Assembly (NCBI GenBank): GCA_963771305.1
Contig: CAVYTS010000022.1
Location: forward strand, 228,607 to 292,606
DNA length: 64,000 nucleotides
Direction of reading: 5' to 3'
Source: CAJCIT01 sp963771305
GTDB taxonomy: Bacteria > Acidobacteriota > Terriglobia > Bryobacterales > Bryobacteraceae
Under the pieces are notes generated by a model. The model was not told where the DNA came from. It ran no database searches and saw only the letters and a program-made list of their open reading frames with translations. Below are positions 6,856 to 14,624 of the stretch, piece after piece. A program made the translations under genes and the position numbers. Position 1 is the first letter of the stretch. Each line of letters begins with the position of its first letter.

Positions 6856-9206
6856 GTATCGACGCCGAGCTGCTGCTTCCGTCTGATGTAGAGATTTTTT
6901 CGGTGCTCAAGCTGTCGCCTAGCGTGCGCACAAATCTCGACGCCGGCGATGACGACTATGCAGTTACGCGGAGGCGGTCACGCGCCCCATCGCGCATCAT
7001 TGACAAGCAGACTGCGGATCTGCTGGGCGCGTTTCGAATTCCAACCCGCATCGTCGATGCTGTTCTTTCGTTTGCGGGCAAGCGTGGATTGGACCCGGAG
7101 CTCACCCTTGAGCAGGCTTATCCGCTGCTGTACCACCTCTATGAGATGAACGTTCTGGTTCCCCCGGAGCGTGCGAACGGGATTGAGGGAGAACTGGAGG
7201 TGGGCTCTTCTGTTGCAGGATTCCGTCTGCTCCGATGCCTTCAAGTGCTGGAAGATAATGAGGTGTTCCTGGCCCGAAGCGCCGCCGGAAATTACGCTGC
7301 AGTCAAGTTCTATCGAAAACCAGCGCAGCATACTACTGCCGCGCTCGAGCGCGAGGCCGAGATGTTGCGGCGCGCGCCATCCACTCGCGCACCCAATCTG
7401 TATTTCCTGGAGCGCTGTGGCAGCGGCATCTCACTTGGGACAGAGTGGATCTTTGGCTCCGACGCCGCTATGGCAGCGGCTGGCTTTCGCCGCCGCGGGA
7501 TCCGAACCCAGGCGAGCCTCCTTGGGTTGTGCGCGGAGATAGCGACGGCTTTTGCAGATTTGCACGAGGCGGGCATTCTCCACGGCGATATTCATCCGCG
7601 CAACGTCCTCGTCGACGGCGGGGGCGCGGTCCGTGTGATCGATTTCGGATTGGCGCAGGCCATCGACGGCTCCGCAGCCTCGAACAGTCGCGGTGGGGTT
7701 GCCTTCTATTTTGACCCGGAGTTCGCAGACGCGCAGCGTAACCACACTCATGCGAAACTGACGCCCGAGGCGGAACAGTACTCGTTAGCGTCGCTCCTGT
7801 ATCAACTCTGGACTGGCGTTTACTACCTGGATTGGAGTCTGGAACGGGACGAACTTCTGCGCCAGATCGTGGAGGACGAGCCACTCGGGTTCGAAGCGCG
7901 GAGCGTACCTGCCTGGCCTTCCCTTGAAGCACTGTTGCGGCGCGCGCTTGACAAGAAACCAGAACGCCGGTTCCCGAGCATGCGTGCCTTCGCGGATACG
8001 CTCCGAGAGCTGATGCCGGAAGCCGAGGCTCGGGACAAAAGGGCCCATTCGCACCACAAAGAGCGGGCTCGCGAGAATGAGTTGCTTGAAAGAATGCTCC
8101 GCCGGTATGCCATCGGCGCAAATGGCTTCGAGGAGTCCATCGCGCGCGCCCCGTTTGCGTCGCTGAACACGGGCGTCACCGGCGTCGCGTATGCTTTGTA
8201 CCGGGTGGCCCAACTCCGTGGGGACCCCCAGCTCCTGTCGGCCGCCGACGTGTGGACTCAGAAAGCCTACGAACTGTCGAAGCTCGAGAAGGCTTTTTAT
8301 GAACCGGATCTCGAACTCACGCCCGAGACCATTGGCGAGGTGTCGTTGTTCCATTCGATGTCGGGAGTGCACTGGGTGCGGGCGCTGATAAGCGGCGCCA
8401 TGGGAGATGCAGGCGGGGCACGCAGAGCGGTCGAGGCATTTGTGGCGCATTCCCGCGGGCCATGCGACAAACCCGATCTTACTTTGGGCCGGGCCGGCCT
8501 GCTGCTGGGGTGCTGTGAGTTGCTGGAGGCTTTTCCGACTCCTTGGTACCTTGATCTGCAGGCCGTCAGGGAGCGGGGCGATGAACTTGCTGCGGAAACA
8601 GCCGCCCTGCTTGAGAATGCCGATATGGCAAACTCCACCAGGGTCAAGTCCCTCGGAATAGCGCACGGCTGGGCCGGGTTGATCTACGCACTTCTGCGCT
8701 GGGCAAAGGCGCGTGAAATGAAGCCCCATCCACTTATCGAGCCGGCGTTGGATGAGCTAACGTCGCTGGGCGAGCCTCACGGCAGCGGCCTGCGCTGGCC
8801 CATGCACAATTCCACTTCGACGCCTACGTACATGGAAGGCTGGTGCAATGGAACGGCAGGATATGCCTTACTATTTTTATTGGCGCACGATGCCCTCGGT
8901 ATCGGGCGATTCGGAGAAACGGCACAACGTGCAGCATTGAGCGCCTGGTCCGCCGAAATGGAAGTCGGAAGCCTGTGTTGCGGCCTGGGCGGAATCGCTT
9001 ATGCCTTGCTTGGGATGTATCGGTTGACTCGATCGGACTTCTGGCTCGAACGAGCCCGGCTCGCAGTGCGAAGCGCGGCTGCGGACGGATCGAAACACTT
9101 TCTGCGGGAGGCGCTTTACAAGGGCGCTGTAGGGGTCGCGGTGCTCGCTGAGGACCTGAAGCATCCCGAGCACGCAGCGATGCCTGCGTTTGAGCCTCTT
9201 CGCTAG
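6852..9206 (+). CDS. Lanthionine synthetase-like protein: PqqD-like, Ser/Thr kinase and LanC cyclase
   Basis: 784 residues from a GTG start that overlaps the upstream stop (GTGA), so translation is probably coupled. Residues about 35-105 resemble a PqqD-like recognition domain. Residues about 120-390 form a protein kinase: AVKFYR (Lys152), HGDIHPRN (Asp246, Asn251) and DFG 264-266. Residues about 430-784 form a LanC barrel: GVTGVAYALYR, GRAGLLLG, HGWAG (605-609), WCNGTAG (Cys665) and CCGLGG (Cys709-Cys710). LanC enzymes bind Zn through Cys, Cys and His; here Cys replaces the His, as in the CCG-type LanM synthetases such as ProcM. The kinase would phosphorylate Thr/Ser and the cyclase add Cys. 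Unlike LanKC/LanL, the lyase is a separate protein. No membrane segment is seen. Confidence 0.85.
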   Translation: MSIDAELLLPSDVEIFSVLKLSPSVRTNLDAGDDDYAVTRRRSRAPSRIIDKQTADLLGAFRIPTRIVDAVLSFAGKRGLDPELTLEQAYPLLYHLYEMNVLVPPERANGIEGELEVGSSVAGFRLLRCLQVLEDNEVFLARSAAGNYAAVKFYRKPAQHTTAALEREAEMLRRAPSTRAPNLYFLERCGSGISLGTEWIFGSDAAMAAAGFRRRGIRTQASLLGLCAEIATAFADLHEAGILHGDIHPRNVLVDGGGAVRVIDFGLAQAIDGSAASNSRGGVAFYFDPEFADAQRNHTHAKLTPEAEQYSLASLLYQLWTGVYYLDWSLERDELLRQIVEDEPLGFEARSVPAWPSLEALLRRALDKKPERRFPSMRAFADTLRELMPEAEARDKRAHSHHKERARENELLERMLRRYAIGANGFEESIARAPFASLNTGVTGVAYALYRVAQLRGDPQLLSAADVWTQKAYELSKLEKAFYEPDLELTPETIGEVSLFHSMSGVHWVRALISGAMGDAGGARRAVEAFVAHSRGPCDKPDLTLGRAGLLLGCCELLEAFPTPWYLDLQAVRERGDELAAETAALLENADMANSTRVKSLGIAHGWAGLIYALLRWAKAREMKPHPLIEPALDELTSLGEPHGSGLRWPMHNSTSTPTYMEGWCNGTAGYALLFLLAHDALGIGRFGETAQRAALSAWSAEMEVGSLCCGLGGIAYALLGMYRLTRSDFWLERARLAVRSAAADGSKHFLREALYKGAVGVAVLAEDLKHPEHAAMPAFEPLR

Positions 9207-9239
9207 CGTTTGTGGTTCGCGACCTGCTCCATACACTCT

Positions 9240-9899
9240 TGCAGCCGTGCAGGTCGGGAACAACGACAGCATCGAGCAAGGACTGGCGAGTGATGGCAGG
9301 CAGATCGCCTTTAGCGGATGCTTAGGAGGGGCGCCATCGCGGATTTTACATCATGTCCCTTGACGGGGGCGCACCTAAGGCAGGTGACCAACGGCCAGGG
9401 CGGGAAGGGCGGAGAAGGGGACCCGTCCTGGTCGCCCGACGGTGCGTCGCCGGCCTTCGGCAGTCCACCCGCGGCTAAGCCGGAGGAGGAATTCATCCAC
9501 GTCCTGGATCGAAAGACGGGCGGGGTTTCGAAGTTGTCGGGATGGCAAGGCATGTGGTCTCCCCGCTGGTCGCCCGATGGTAAGTCGATCGCCGGACTTT
9601 CCGGAGCTGGGTCGCTCGTGTTGTATGACTTTAAGACCAAACGCCAAACCGTGCTTCTTGACCGATGGACTGCATATCCGAGCTGGTCAAGAGATGGAAA
9701 CTTTCTGTTTTCCTTCGCGGACGGGGCCGGTTGGTGGCGTGTGCGACTCCGCGACTTGAAGGTGGCGCTCATCAAAATGCCTCAGAAGATCAGTTGGGCA
9801 GACTGGGGCTGGTTCGGCATCGCCCCAGATGAGTCGATCGTAAACGCAGGGAACATTGGAACATCTGCGATCTATGCCCTCGATTGGGTCCTGCCATGA
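9240..9899 (+). pseudogene. Decayed TolB/PD40-type beta-propeller gene
   Basis: Propeller repeats are readable but split over three frames: LASDGRQIAFSG around 9283-9318, FYIMSLDGGAPK around 9342-9377, then an open frame to 9899 with DPSWSPDGASPAFG, SPRWSPDGKSIAGLSG and YPSWSRDGNFLFSF. These WD40-like PD40 units are typical of the C-terminal sensor propeller of Acidobacteria kinases and winged-helix regulators. No regulator or kinase part and no start codon remain, so this is the tail of a truncated gene with at least two frameshifts. It follows the lanthipeptide-like operon on the same strand but is unlikely to belong to it. Confidence 0.65.
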
Positions 9900-9940
9900 G
9901 CCCCCGAGCTCTCAGCCAATTCGCATCCCATTGTCGCAAC

Positions 9941-9969
9941 TTGAAACGAGTGGTGGCTTACACTACAAT
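9941..9969 (+). promoter_or_regulatory. Strong sigma70-type promoter
   Basis: TTGAAA at 9941-9946, exactly 17 bases, then TACAAT at 9964-9969: 5/6 matches to both consensus boxes. The -10 box lies within a palindrome CTTACA-N6-TGTAAG (9957-9974), a possible operator. It points at the response-regulator remnant that starts at 10,112, giving a leader of about 135 bases. It may now fire into the insertion sequence. Confidence 0.5.
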
Positions 9970-10111
9970 GTAAGATTCCTTTCAGAGCGACGCCCGAATA
10001 TGTTCCATAGCTGATATGAGTTTCGCTCTTGGTAGGAAGGGCATGAAGGGACTGCTCACATCTGTCACTTCCGACAGCGGGCGGAGAATCTCCGGGGGGC
10101 TCTATTAAGCC

Positions 10112-10394
10112 GTGGCGACCGATTTGGTTCGAGTGCTGATCGCAGACGATCACGAGGCTGCGCTCTCAGCATTGACGCGAATGCTGAACGGCGAATTTGA
10201 CGTTGTCGGCACGGCGAAAAATGGGAAAGAGGCGGTTGCCGCCGCGACCTTCCTAAAGCCAGATGTCTTAGTCTGAATCAAATGAATAATGAAGGTGAAC
10301 AGCGCGAGCGCTTCTTTCTTCGGGCCCCGCCGCTCGCATCGTCTTTATCACTGCTGTTGCCGATCCGGACTATGTTCGAGTCGCACTAAGCGTT
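10112..10394 (+). pseudogene. Response-regulator receiver domain truncated by an insertion sequence
   Basis: From GTG 10,112 (purine-rich GGGGGGC about 13 bases upstream) the frame reads VRVLIADDHEAALSALTRML and continues GTAKNGKEAVAAATFLKPDVLV, the first half of a CheY-like receiver with its acidic pair, then stops where the phospho-acceptor Asp (LD) should be. The second half resumes in another frame as ARIVFITAVADPDYVRVALS, ending at the left end of the insertion sequence at 10,395. The rest (last helix and a DNA-binding output domain) is missing and is not found on the other side of the element. So it carries both a frameshift/deletion and an IS truncation. Confidence 0.65.
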
Positions 10395-11669
10395 TGTAAG
10401 AAAATAAGTGTAGCAATTAAACCATTTCTGGCCTAGAATGTTCTTGTGGCCGGCGAAGGTGAGATCAAGCAGCGTTTCTCCCAGTTGGAGGCGTGGCTGG
10501 ATGAACGTACGCGGCGGCTATGGGCGGCGGCGGAAAGCGTGGCACACGGACGGGGAGGCATATCGCTGGTGGCGCGCGCCAGTGGCGTTTCTCGGCGCGC
10601 CATTGCGGTGGGTTTAGCGGAATTGCGGGAGAAGCCAGACCGCGCCCGTGGGACGCGTTTGCCGATTCGACAAACAGGAGGCGGTCGCAAGAAGGCAGCC
10701 CTCAAGGATCCGGATCTGCTGGTCGATTTGGAGAAACTGCTGGAGCCAGTTACGCGCGGGGATCCACAGTCTCCGCTGCGGTGGACCTGCAAGAGCGTGC
10801 GCAATCTCGCCGACGAACTGCGAGCCCAGGGACACGAGGTGAGCCATGTGCTGGTGGCGGAACTGTTGCACGAACAGAAGTACAGTCTGCAGGCGAACCG
10901 CAAGACGAAGGAGGGTTCCTCACATCCGGACCGCAATGCTCAGTTTGAATACATCAATGCGAAGGCGACGGAGTTCCTGAAGAATGGCCAGCCAGCTATT
11001 TCAGTAGACACGAAAAAGAAGGAACAGGTAGGGGAGTACAAGAATGGGGGCCGCGAATGGCGGCCAAAGGGCCAGCCCGAACCGGTTCAGGTACATGATT
11101 TCGGAAAACAAAAGGACGTGCCCTACGGAGTTTACGATTTGGGGCAGAACGTAGGCTGGGTCAGCGTTGGCACCGATCACGACACGTCAGCGTTCGCCGT
11201 CGAGAGCATCCGGAGATGGTGGAACATGATGGGCCGAGACGCGTACTCCGAAGCCCGCCAGCTTTTGATTACAGCAGACAGTGGAGGCAGCAACGGATCG
11301 CGAGTGCGTTTGTGGAAACTGGAGTTGCAGAAACTCGCCGACGAAACGCGGCTGGAGATCTCGGTCTGCCACTTTCCGCCGGGAACCAGCAAATGGAACC
11401 GGATCGAGCATCGCCTATTCTCGTTCATCACCAAGAACTGGCGGGGCAAACCGTTGGTCAGCCATGAAGTGATCGTCAACCTGATCGCGGCCACCACCAC
11501 AAAAATCGGACTACGAGTTCAAAGCCAGTTGGACACAGGCAAGTACCCGAAAGGAATCAAGGTGGGCAAAAAGGAGTTTACCGCCATCCAAATGCTCCCC
11601 GACACCTTTCACGGCGAATGGAACTACACCATTCTGCCTCGCTCATAATGCCACAGTTATTTCCTTACA
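10395..11669 (+). mobile_element. ISAzo13-family insertion sequence
   Basis: Imperfect terminal inverted repeats bound the transposase gene. The left end begins TGTAAGAAAATAAGTGTAGC at 10,395; the reverse complement of the right end begins TGTAAGGAAATAACTGTGGC at 11,669 (17 of 20 identical). The element is about 1.27 kb with one gene filling it; the right repeat starts directly after the transposase stop. No target duplication can be read with confidence in the flanks. It truncates the receiver-domain gene on its left. The intact transposase suggests recent activity. Confidence 0.75.
10446..11648 (+). CDS. ISAzo13-family transposase
   Basis: 400 residues from GTG 10,446, a normal length. The N-terminal part is helix-turn-helix-like (LVARASGVSRRAIAVGLAEL) with the family string GRKKAALKDPDLLVDLEKLL. 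The catalytic acidic triad is visible: SVDTKKKE (Asp, about residue 187), TADSGGSNG (Asp, about 277) and SKWNRIEHRLFSF (Glu, about 320). The internal blocks VYDLGQNVGWVSVGTDHDT and WTCKSVRNLADEL are characteristic. No frameshift or missing catalytic residue is seen, so it is probably functional. Confidence 0.93.
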   Translation: MAGEGEIKQRFSQLEAWLDERTRRLWAAAESVAHGRGGISLVARASGVSRRAIAVGLAELREKPDRARGTRLPIRQTGGGRKKAALKDPDLLVDLEKLLEPVTRGDPQSPLRWTCKSVRNLADELRAQGHEVSHVLVAELLHEQKYSLQANRKTKEGSSHPDRNAQFEYINAKATEFLKNGQPAISVDTKKKEQVGEYKNGGREWRPKGQPEPVQVHDFGKQKDVPYGVYDLGQNVGWVSVGTDHDTSAFAVESIRRWWNMMGRDAYSEARQLLITADSGGSNGSRVRLWKLELQKLADETRLEISVCHFPPGTSKWNRIEHRLFSFITKNWRGKPLVSHEVIVNLIAATTTKIGLRVQSQLDTGKYPKGIKVGKKEFTAIQMLPDTFHGEWNYTILPRS

Positions 11670-11842
11670 GTCACTTAGGGACGGGCTGCCGGACGTTATC
11701 TGGTGTTATCGGTAGAGTTCTGACAGTCCTGACAAATCGCGCCCTCGCGGTAGCAGAGCTCACTTTAGCTGCAGCTACTAGTCTGATGAGTCACGGCAGA
11801 TAGCGTCGAGGATAAAATGAGCCCCGACGGAGAAGAACATTG

Positions 11843-12425
11843 ATGAGCGAACCAGAACACAAAGACGAGACTCGGCTGGACCGAATGGAGCGGTGGTTTC
11901 GGAATGAGCCCATCTTTTCAGTGGTGATCCTTGTTGGGCTATCAATAACAGGTGTCAGTGAGGTTGTAAAGCACGGTTCCGATTTACTCGTCGCTACTGG
12001 CCTTAAGCAGGAGAGGACGCTAGAGCTGGCTAGAGACACAGCCCTCGCGACGTTTGGTAGAACTTGCATGGAGATGGATCTTCTGGACAAGGAATTTTGT
12101 TCGCAGAGTTGAACTCTCGCGGCCGCAAGAGGAACTGGACTACAGCTGGAACAAATATCTCGACACCGCAGCAGATTGGTCTGCGGACATCATGGTTAAC
12201 ATCAACGGTCTTGAGCAGTATTACGCTGGCACGGAAAAGCCATCACAGTTTGAGGCTCTTCAGAATAAGTTCCTTGTGCTCGAAGACCTGCTGGTGAAAC
12301 TCCGGATGGCTCCGACAACAACTCCTGGCCAAAAGGAAGCGATAGCCAGAACCAAATCCTTGATTGACGAAGTAAATACCGATCTTTACTTTTTCGCGTT
12401 GAACCGGCACGCTCCGGAAAAATAG
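11843..12425 (+). CDS. Hypothetical single-span membrane protein, frameshifted
   Basis: Two overlapping frames, 11,843-12,112 and about 12,080-12,425, make one protein of about 190 residues if one base is added or lost near 12,085-12,100 (frame one ends KEFCSQS; frame two continues FVRRVELSRPQEELDYSWNK). Features: a charged N-terminus, one membrane helix (FSVVILVGLSITGVSEVV), then a soluble helical region (DYSWNKYLDTAADWSADIMV ... LQNKFLVLEDLLVKLRM). No family recognised. It sits alone after the IS. The frameshift may be a sequence error, since the second half looks well conserved. Confidence 0.5.
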
Positions 12426-12708
12426 CGTCGCGATTTGGAGCAACCTCGCATTTTCGCATCGGCCTTCGCTAAGCCTTGACCTCGTGAACACTCTTGACTA
12501 AGGGGTTCTATCGGAAACTTTTCAACGAAACAAGTTTTCGTCGGTCATCTGGTCGCGGCGTCCGGGCCAATGGATGATCTCCGTTGACACGCCCTCTGAT
12601 AGAGAGCGCGTGGCGAAGTGTCGCGACAATATGAGGCTGTCACCAGGTAGACCGAGGTCCCTATTTAGCTGTTACTCTAAGAATCGATCAGAACCGAGGT
12701 GAGTTCCG

Positions 12709-12960
12709 TTGGCAGAAGTTCGGCTTGAAGATGGCGAGAGCCTGGAAAGCGCGCTCAAACGCTTTAAGCGAAAGGTATTGCAAGAAGACATCATCACGGA
12801 CATCAAGCGGCACGCCTTCTATTTAAAGCCAGGCCAGAAGAAGCGAGTCAAACAGGCGCTGGCTCGCAAACGCGACCGCAAGAAAAATCGTAGGGACGGC
12901 GAACCAGATCGAAATCCAACGGCTTTGAATCAGCAACACAAGCGCCTTCCGCCCGCTTGA
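12709..12960 (+). CDS. rpsU: Small ribosomal subunit protein bS21
   Basis: 83 residues beginning at TTG 12,709 (AEVRLEDGESLESALKRFKR) with GAGGTGAG a few bases upstream as ribosome-binding site. The core matches bS21, which binds the 30S platform near the anti-Shine-Dalgarno end of 16S rRNA. The first 57 residues are canonical, including the basic run KKRVKQALARKRDRKKN. The last about 25 residues (DGEPDRNPTALNQQHKRLPP) form an unusual polar tail. A likely terminator overlaps the stop codon. A housekeeping gene just left of the accessory block. Confidence 0.85.
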   Translation: MAEVRLEDGESLESALKRFKRKVLQEDIITDIKRHAFYLKPGQKKRVKQALARKRDRKKNRRDGEPDRNPTALNQQHKRLPPA

Positions 12961-12987
12961 TTCGAACGGCGGGCCGCCTTGGTTTTT
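12951..12987 (+). terminator. Likely intrinsic terminator of rpsU
   Basis: GCCCGC (12,951-12,956) pairs with GCGGGC (12,969-12,974) around a 12-base loop, and TTTTT follows at 12,983-12,987. The left arm lies in the last rpsU codons. A competing small hairpin GGCG-GGC-CGCC is possible. The gap between stem and T-run is a little long. Confidence 0.45.
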
Positions 12988-13045
12988 GCTGTTGCTCTCA
13001 CTCGGCAGCCCTACAAGGCCTCCTTCGGGAGGGGAACGGCCGGAC

Positions 13046-13219
13046 TCAGGGCCTATCGTTTGTGGTGGATTGCTTCGAGCCGCCCACTGGTCTTCGATGA
13101 AAGCGAGAGAAACAGCTCATGCACCGAAAGGGCTTTCTTCGTACCAGAGAAAAGATCACGTCGTACCAGCGACGCCTGGAAGGCGCCACAACTTTTGAAC
13201 GGCAACGAGGGCAATGCAT
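13046..13219 (-). CDS. Zinc-ribbon microprotein (copy A)
   Basis: 57 residues from ATG 13,219: MHCPRCRSKVVAPSRRRWYD, then an aliphatic/basic segment and KPFRCMSCFSRFHRRP. Two CxxC pairs about 30 residues apart suggest a four-Cys zinc ribbon. An upstream in-frame ATG would add 18 unlikely residues. A clear paralog lies at 17,032 in opposite orientation; both start M-x-CP-x-CRS-x-x-V and share PSR-x-RW-x-DVIF and KP[FY]R. The two flank the methyltransferase/terminase-like block. Function unknown; a nucleic-acid-binding role is only a guess. Confidence 0.55.
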   Translation of the reverse strand: MHCPRCRSKVVAPSRRRWYDVIFSLVRRKPFRCMSCFSRFHRRPVGGSKQSTTNDRP

Positions 13220-13327
13220 AAGCAGGTTGTGCTGGGAGAGATCAGTATAGGGCATGCCTGTCTGGGAATCCATCGATCAGGTCCGGCTCTATAAAAAGTT
13301 TGGTTAAGGCAGCGTAACCTCACTGAC

Positions 13328-13555
13328 TCAGTTTCTTGATGCACTGGCCCTCTGACGTGCGAACCGCATGATCTCGCCTCGCGATCGAGCACCGGCGAAG
13401 AACTCCCGTTGCCGCTCTTCGTAGGACAGCCCGGCTTCCTCCAAACGGCGACGCCGGCGTAACCGTATCACCTCGGCAGGCGGTTCTCCGCGCTCGCTGA
13501 CCTTTGGTTTAGCTTGGTCTTCGAGCGGTCGAAGACGCCTCGCGACTGCGTTCAT
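13328..13555 (-). CDS. Small basic hypothetical protein, RRL-x-x-LE type
   Basis: 75 residues: MNAVARRLRPLEDQAKPKVS, a very basic run (RLRRRRRLEEAG) and SYEERQREFFAGARSRGEIM. Its start overlaps the upstream stop by four bases (ATGA), the last gene of a compact minus-strand operon. The N-terminus follows the same RRLxxxE pattern as the two preceding genes, so the three look like diverged duplicates of an N-terminal coiled-coil tag on different bodies. No known function. Confidence 0.5.
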   Translation of the reverse strand: MNAVARRLRPLEDQAKPKVSERGEPPAEVIRLRRRRRLEEAGLSYEERQREFFAGARSRGEIMRFARQRASASRN

Positions 13556-13734
13556 TGCTGCCAGCGCCTGTTTTTCTTAATCGGTCGTCGATCTATAGAC
13601 TGTCTGAACTCTTTAGTGCCGACAACCTCGCCGTCCGCCGAGATGAGGTTAAGGATCAGGACCCGTTCCTCGGTTGCTGGCTGCAAGCGCGCTTCGAGGC
13701 GTTCGAGTCGCCGCGCGAGCGTCTTGTTAGTCAT
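13552..13734 (-). CDS. Small hypothetical protein, RRL-x-x-LE type
   Basis: 60 residues from ATG 13,734 (MTNKTLARRLERLEARLQPA, then ERVLILNLISADGEVVGTKE). The longer in-frame extension upstream is antisense-like and rejected because this ATG overlaps the preceding gene's end by 8 bases, as expected in this operon. A short coiled-coil N-terminus is followed by a beta-like segment. Common beside phage-like HTH proteins in Acidobacteria islands; role unknown. Confidence 0.5.
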   Translation of the reverse strand: MTNKTLARRLERLEARLQPATEERVLILNLISADGEVVGTKEFRQSIDRRPIKKNRRWQQ

Positions 13735-14047
13735 TGTGTGAAACCTTGCCCCCTTGCAGAGGCTCGATCGGAAAGCCAGCGATCCAGGTGTTAAGTTCCG
13801 CATCGGTTGGTTGCTCGCCGCCCTCGCCGATCTTGTCGAGCCGCACGACCTCGAATAGAGTTCCGTCAGGGCACAGCGACCTTGTGCACGTCGCCTTCTC
13901 GAAGCTCGGCTCACGGTCGCGCCTGCGCACCAACTGCGCATCCGGATCCCCCATGCGAACCACGACACGAAACCATGTCCGTGGCTTGGGAGGCGGAGGC
14001 CAGAATTGATTCTCAATCCGGTTGAGTCGTCTCGTGATTGCTTTCAT
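13727..14047 (-). CDS. Small hypothetical protein, RRL-x-x-IE type
   Basis: 106 residues: MKAITRRLNRIENQFWPPPP, then a compact alpha/beta body (RTWFRVVVRMGDPDAQ, CTRSLCPDGTLFEVVRLDKI) and a C-terminal PTDAELNTWIAGFPIEPL. It lies 44 bases downstream of the HTH gene and shares an N-terminal coiled-coil pattern with the next two genes. The body recalls small accessory proteins next to terminase-like genes. No catalytic motif visible. Confidence 0.55.
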   Translation of the reverse strand: MKAITRRLNRIENQFWPPPPKPRTWFRVVVRMGDPDAQLVRRRDREPSFEKATCTRSLCPDGTLFEVVRLDKIGEGGEQPTDAELNTWIAGFPIEPLQGGKVSHND

Positions 14048-14091
14048 GTCGTCATCGCCAAGAATGGGCTGATATGCGTCAATATCGGTAG

Positions 14092-14475
14092 CTATTTTTT
14101 CTGCTCCGACGCGAGCTCCAGAGCCGCCACGCGCGCCTCGATATCCTCGATCTCGATTGCTTTGGCCGCGTGATTGAATATCGCCTCCGCGGCTCGTACC
14201 CGAACGGATGCTGGCGTGCCCGGGTCGATCAGCGTCTTCAGCAGAGTTGTGGCTGCCGCCGTCGTTCCTTGCCGGAGCCGGGCGATGGACTGGGAATAAG
14301 CCTCCCGCCGGGCCTGACGGTAAGCCTTCTGGAACTCCGGGAGTTTAAGCCAGCGTAGAAGGGTTCTGGTTCCAATCCCGACAGCGCGAGCCGCCTCTTC
14401 CACGTTGCGTTGGGTGAGGAGCGCGGCAGTTACTTCTTCCTGTTTGCGTCCGAGAATTGAGCCGCGGGCTGCCAT
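14092..14475 (-). CDS. Helix-turn-helix protein resembling a phage terminase small subunit
   Basis: 127 residues, first gene of a four-gene minus-strand operon. Residues about 10-50 form an HTH typical of terminase small subunits and related DNA-packaging proteins (EEVTAALLTQRNVEEAARAV, GIGTRTLLRWLKLPEFQKAY). The helical C-terminus (TPASVRVRAAEAIFNHAAKA, EIEDIEARVAALELA) is a probable oligomerisation region. No large terminase, portal or capsid gene is nearby, so packaging is unlikely now; it may be an island-encoded regulator derived from a phage. Confidence 0.65.
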   Translation of the reverse strand: MAARGSILGRKQEEVTAALLTQRNVEEAARAVGIGTRTLLRWLKLPEFQKAYRQARREAYSQSIARLRQGTTAAATTLLKTLIDPGTPASVRVRAAEAIFNHAAKAIEIEDIEARVAALELASEQKK

Positions 14476-14624
14476 TAGATGCCAAGTGCTGCCGCCGGCG
14501 GGCCGCTACGACTGTCATCGCCGTTCCATCGCCTTGGTCGATTTCTTTCACAATTCGCTTGATTGTGTCTCGCCGCCCGAGTGATGGATGTCAGTGCGGC
14601 AGAGCCGCATAAAGGAAAATCACC

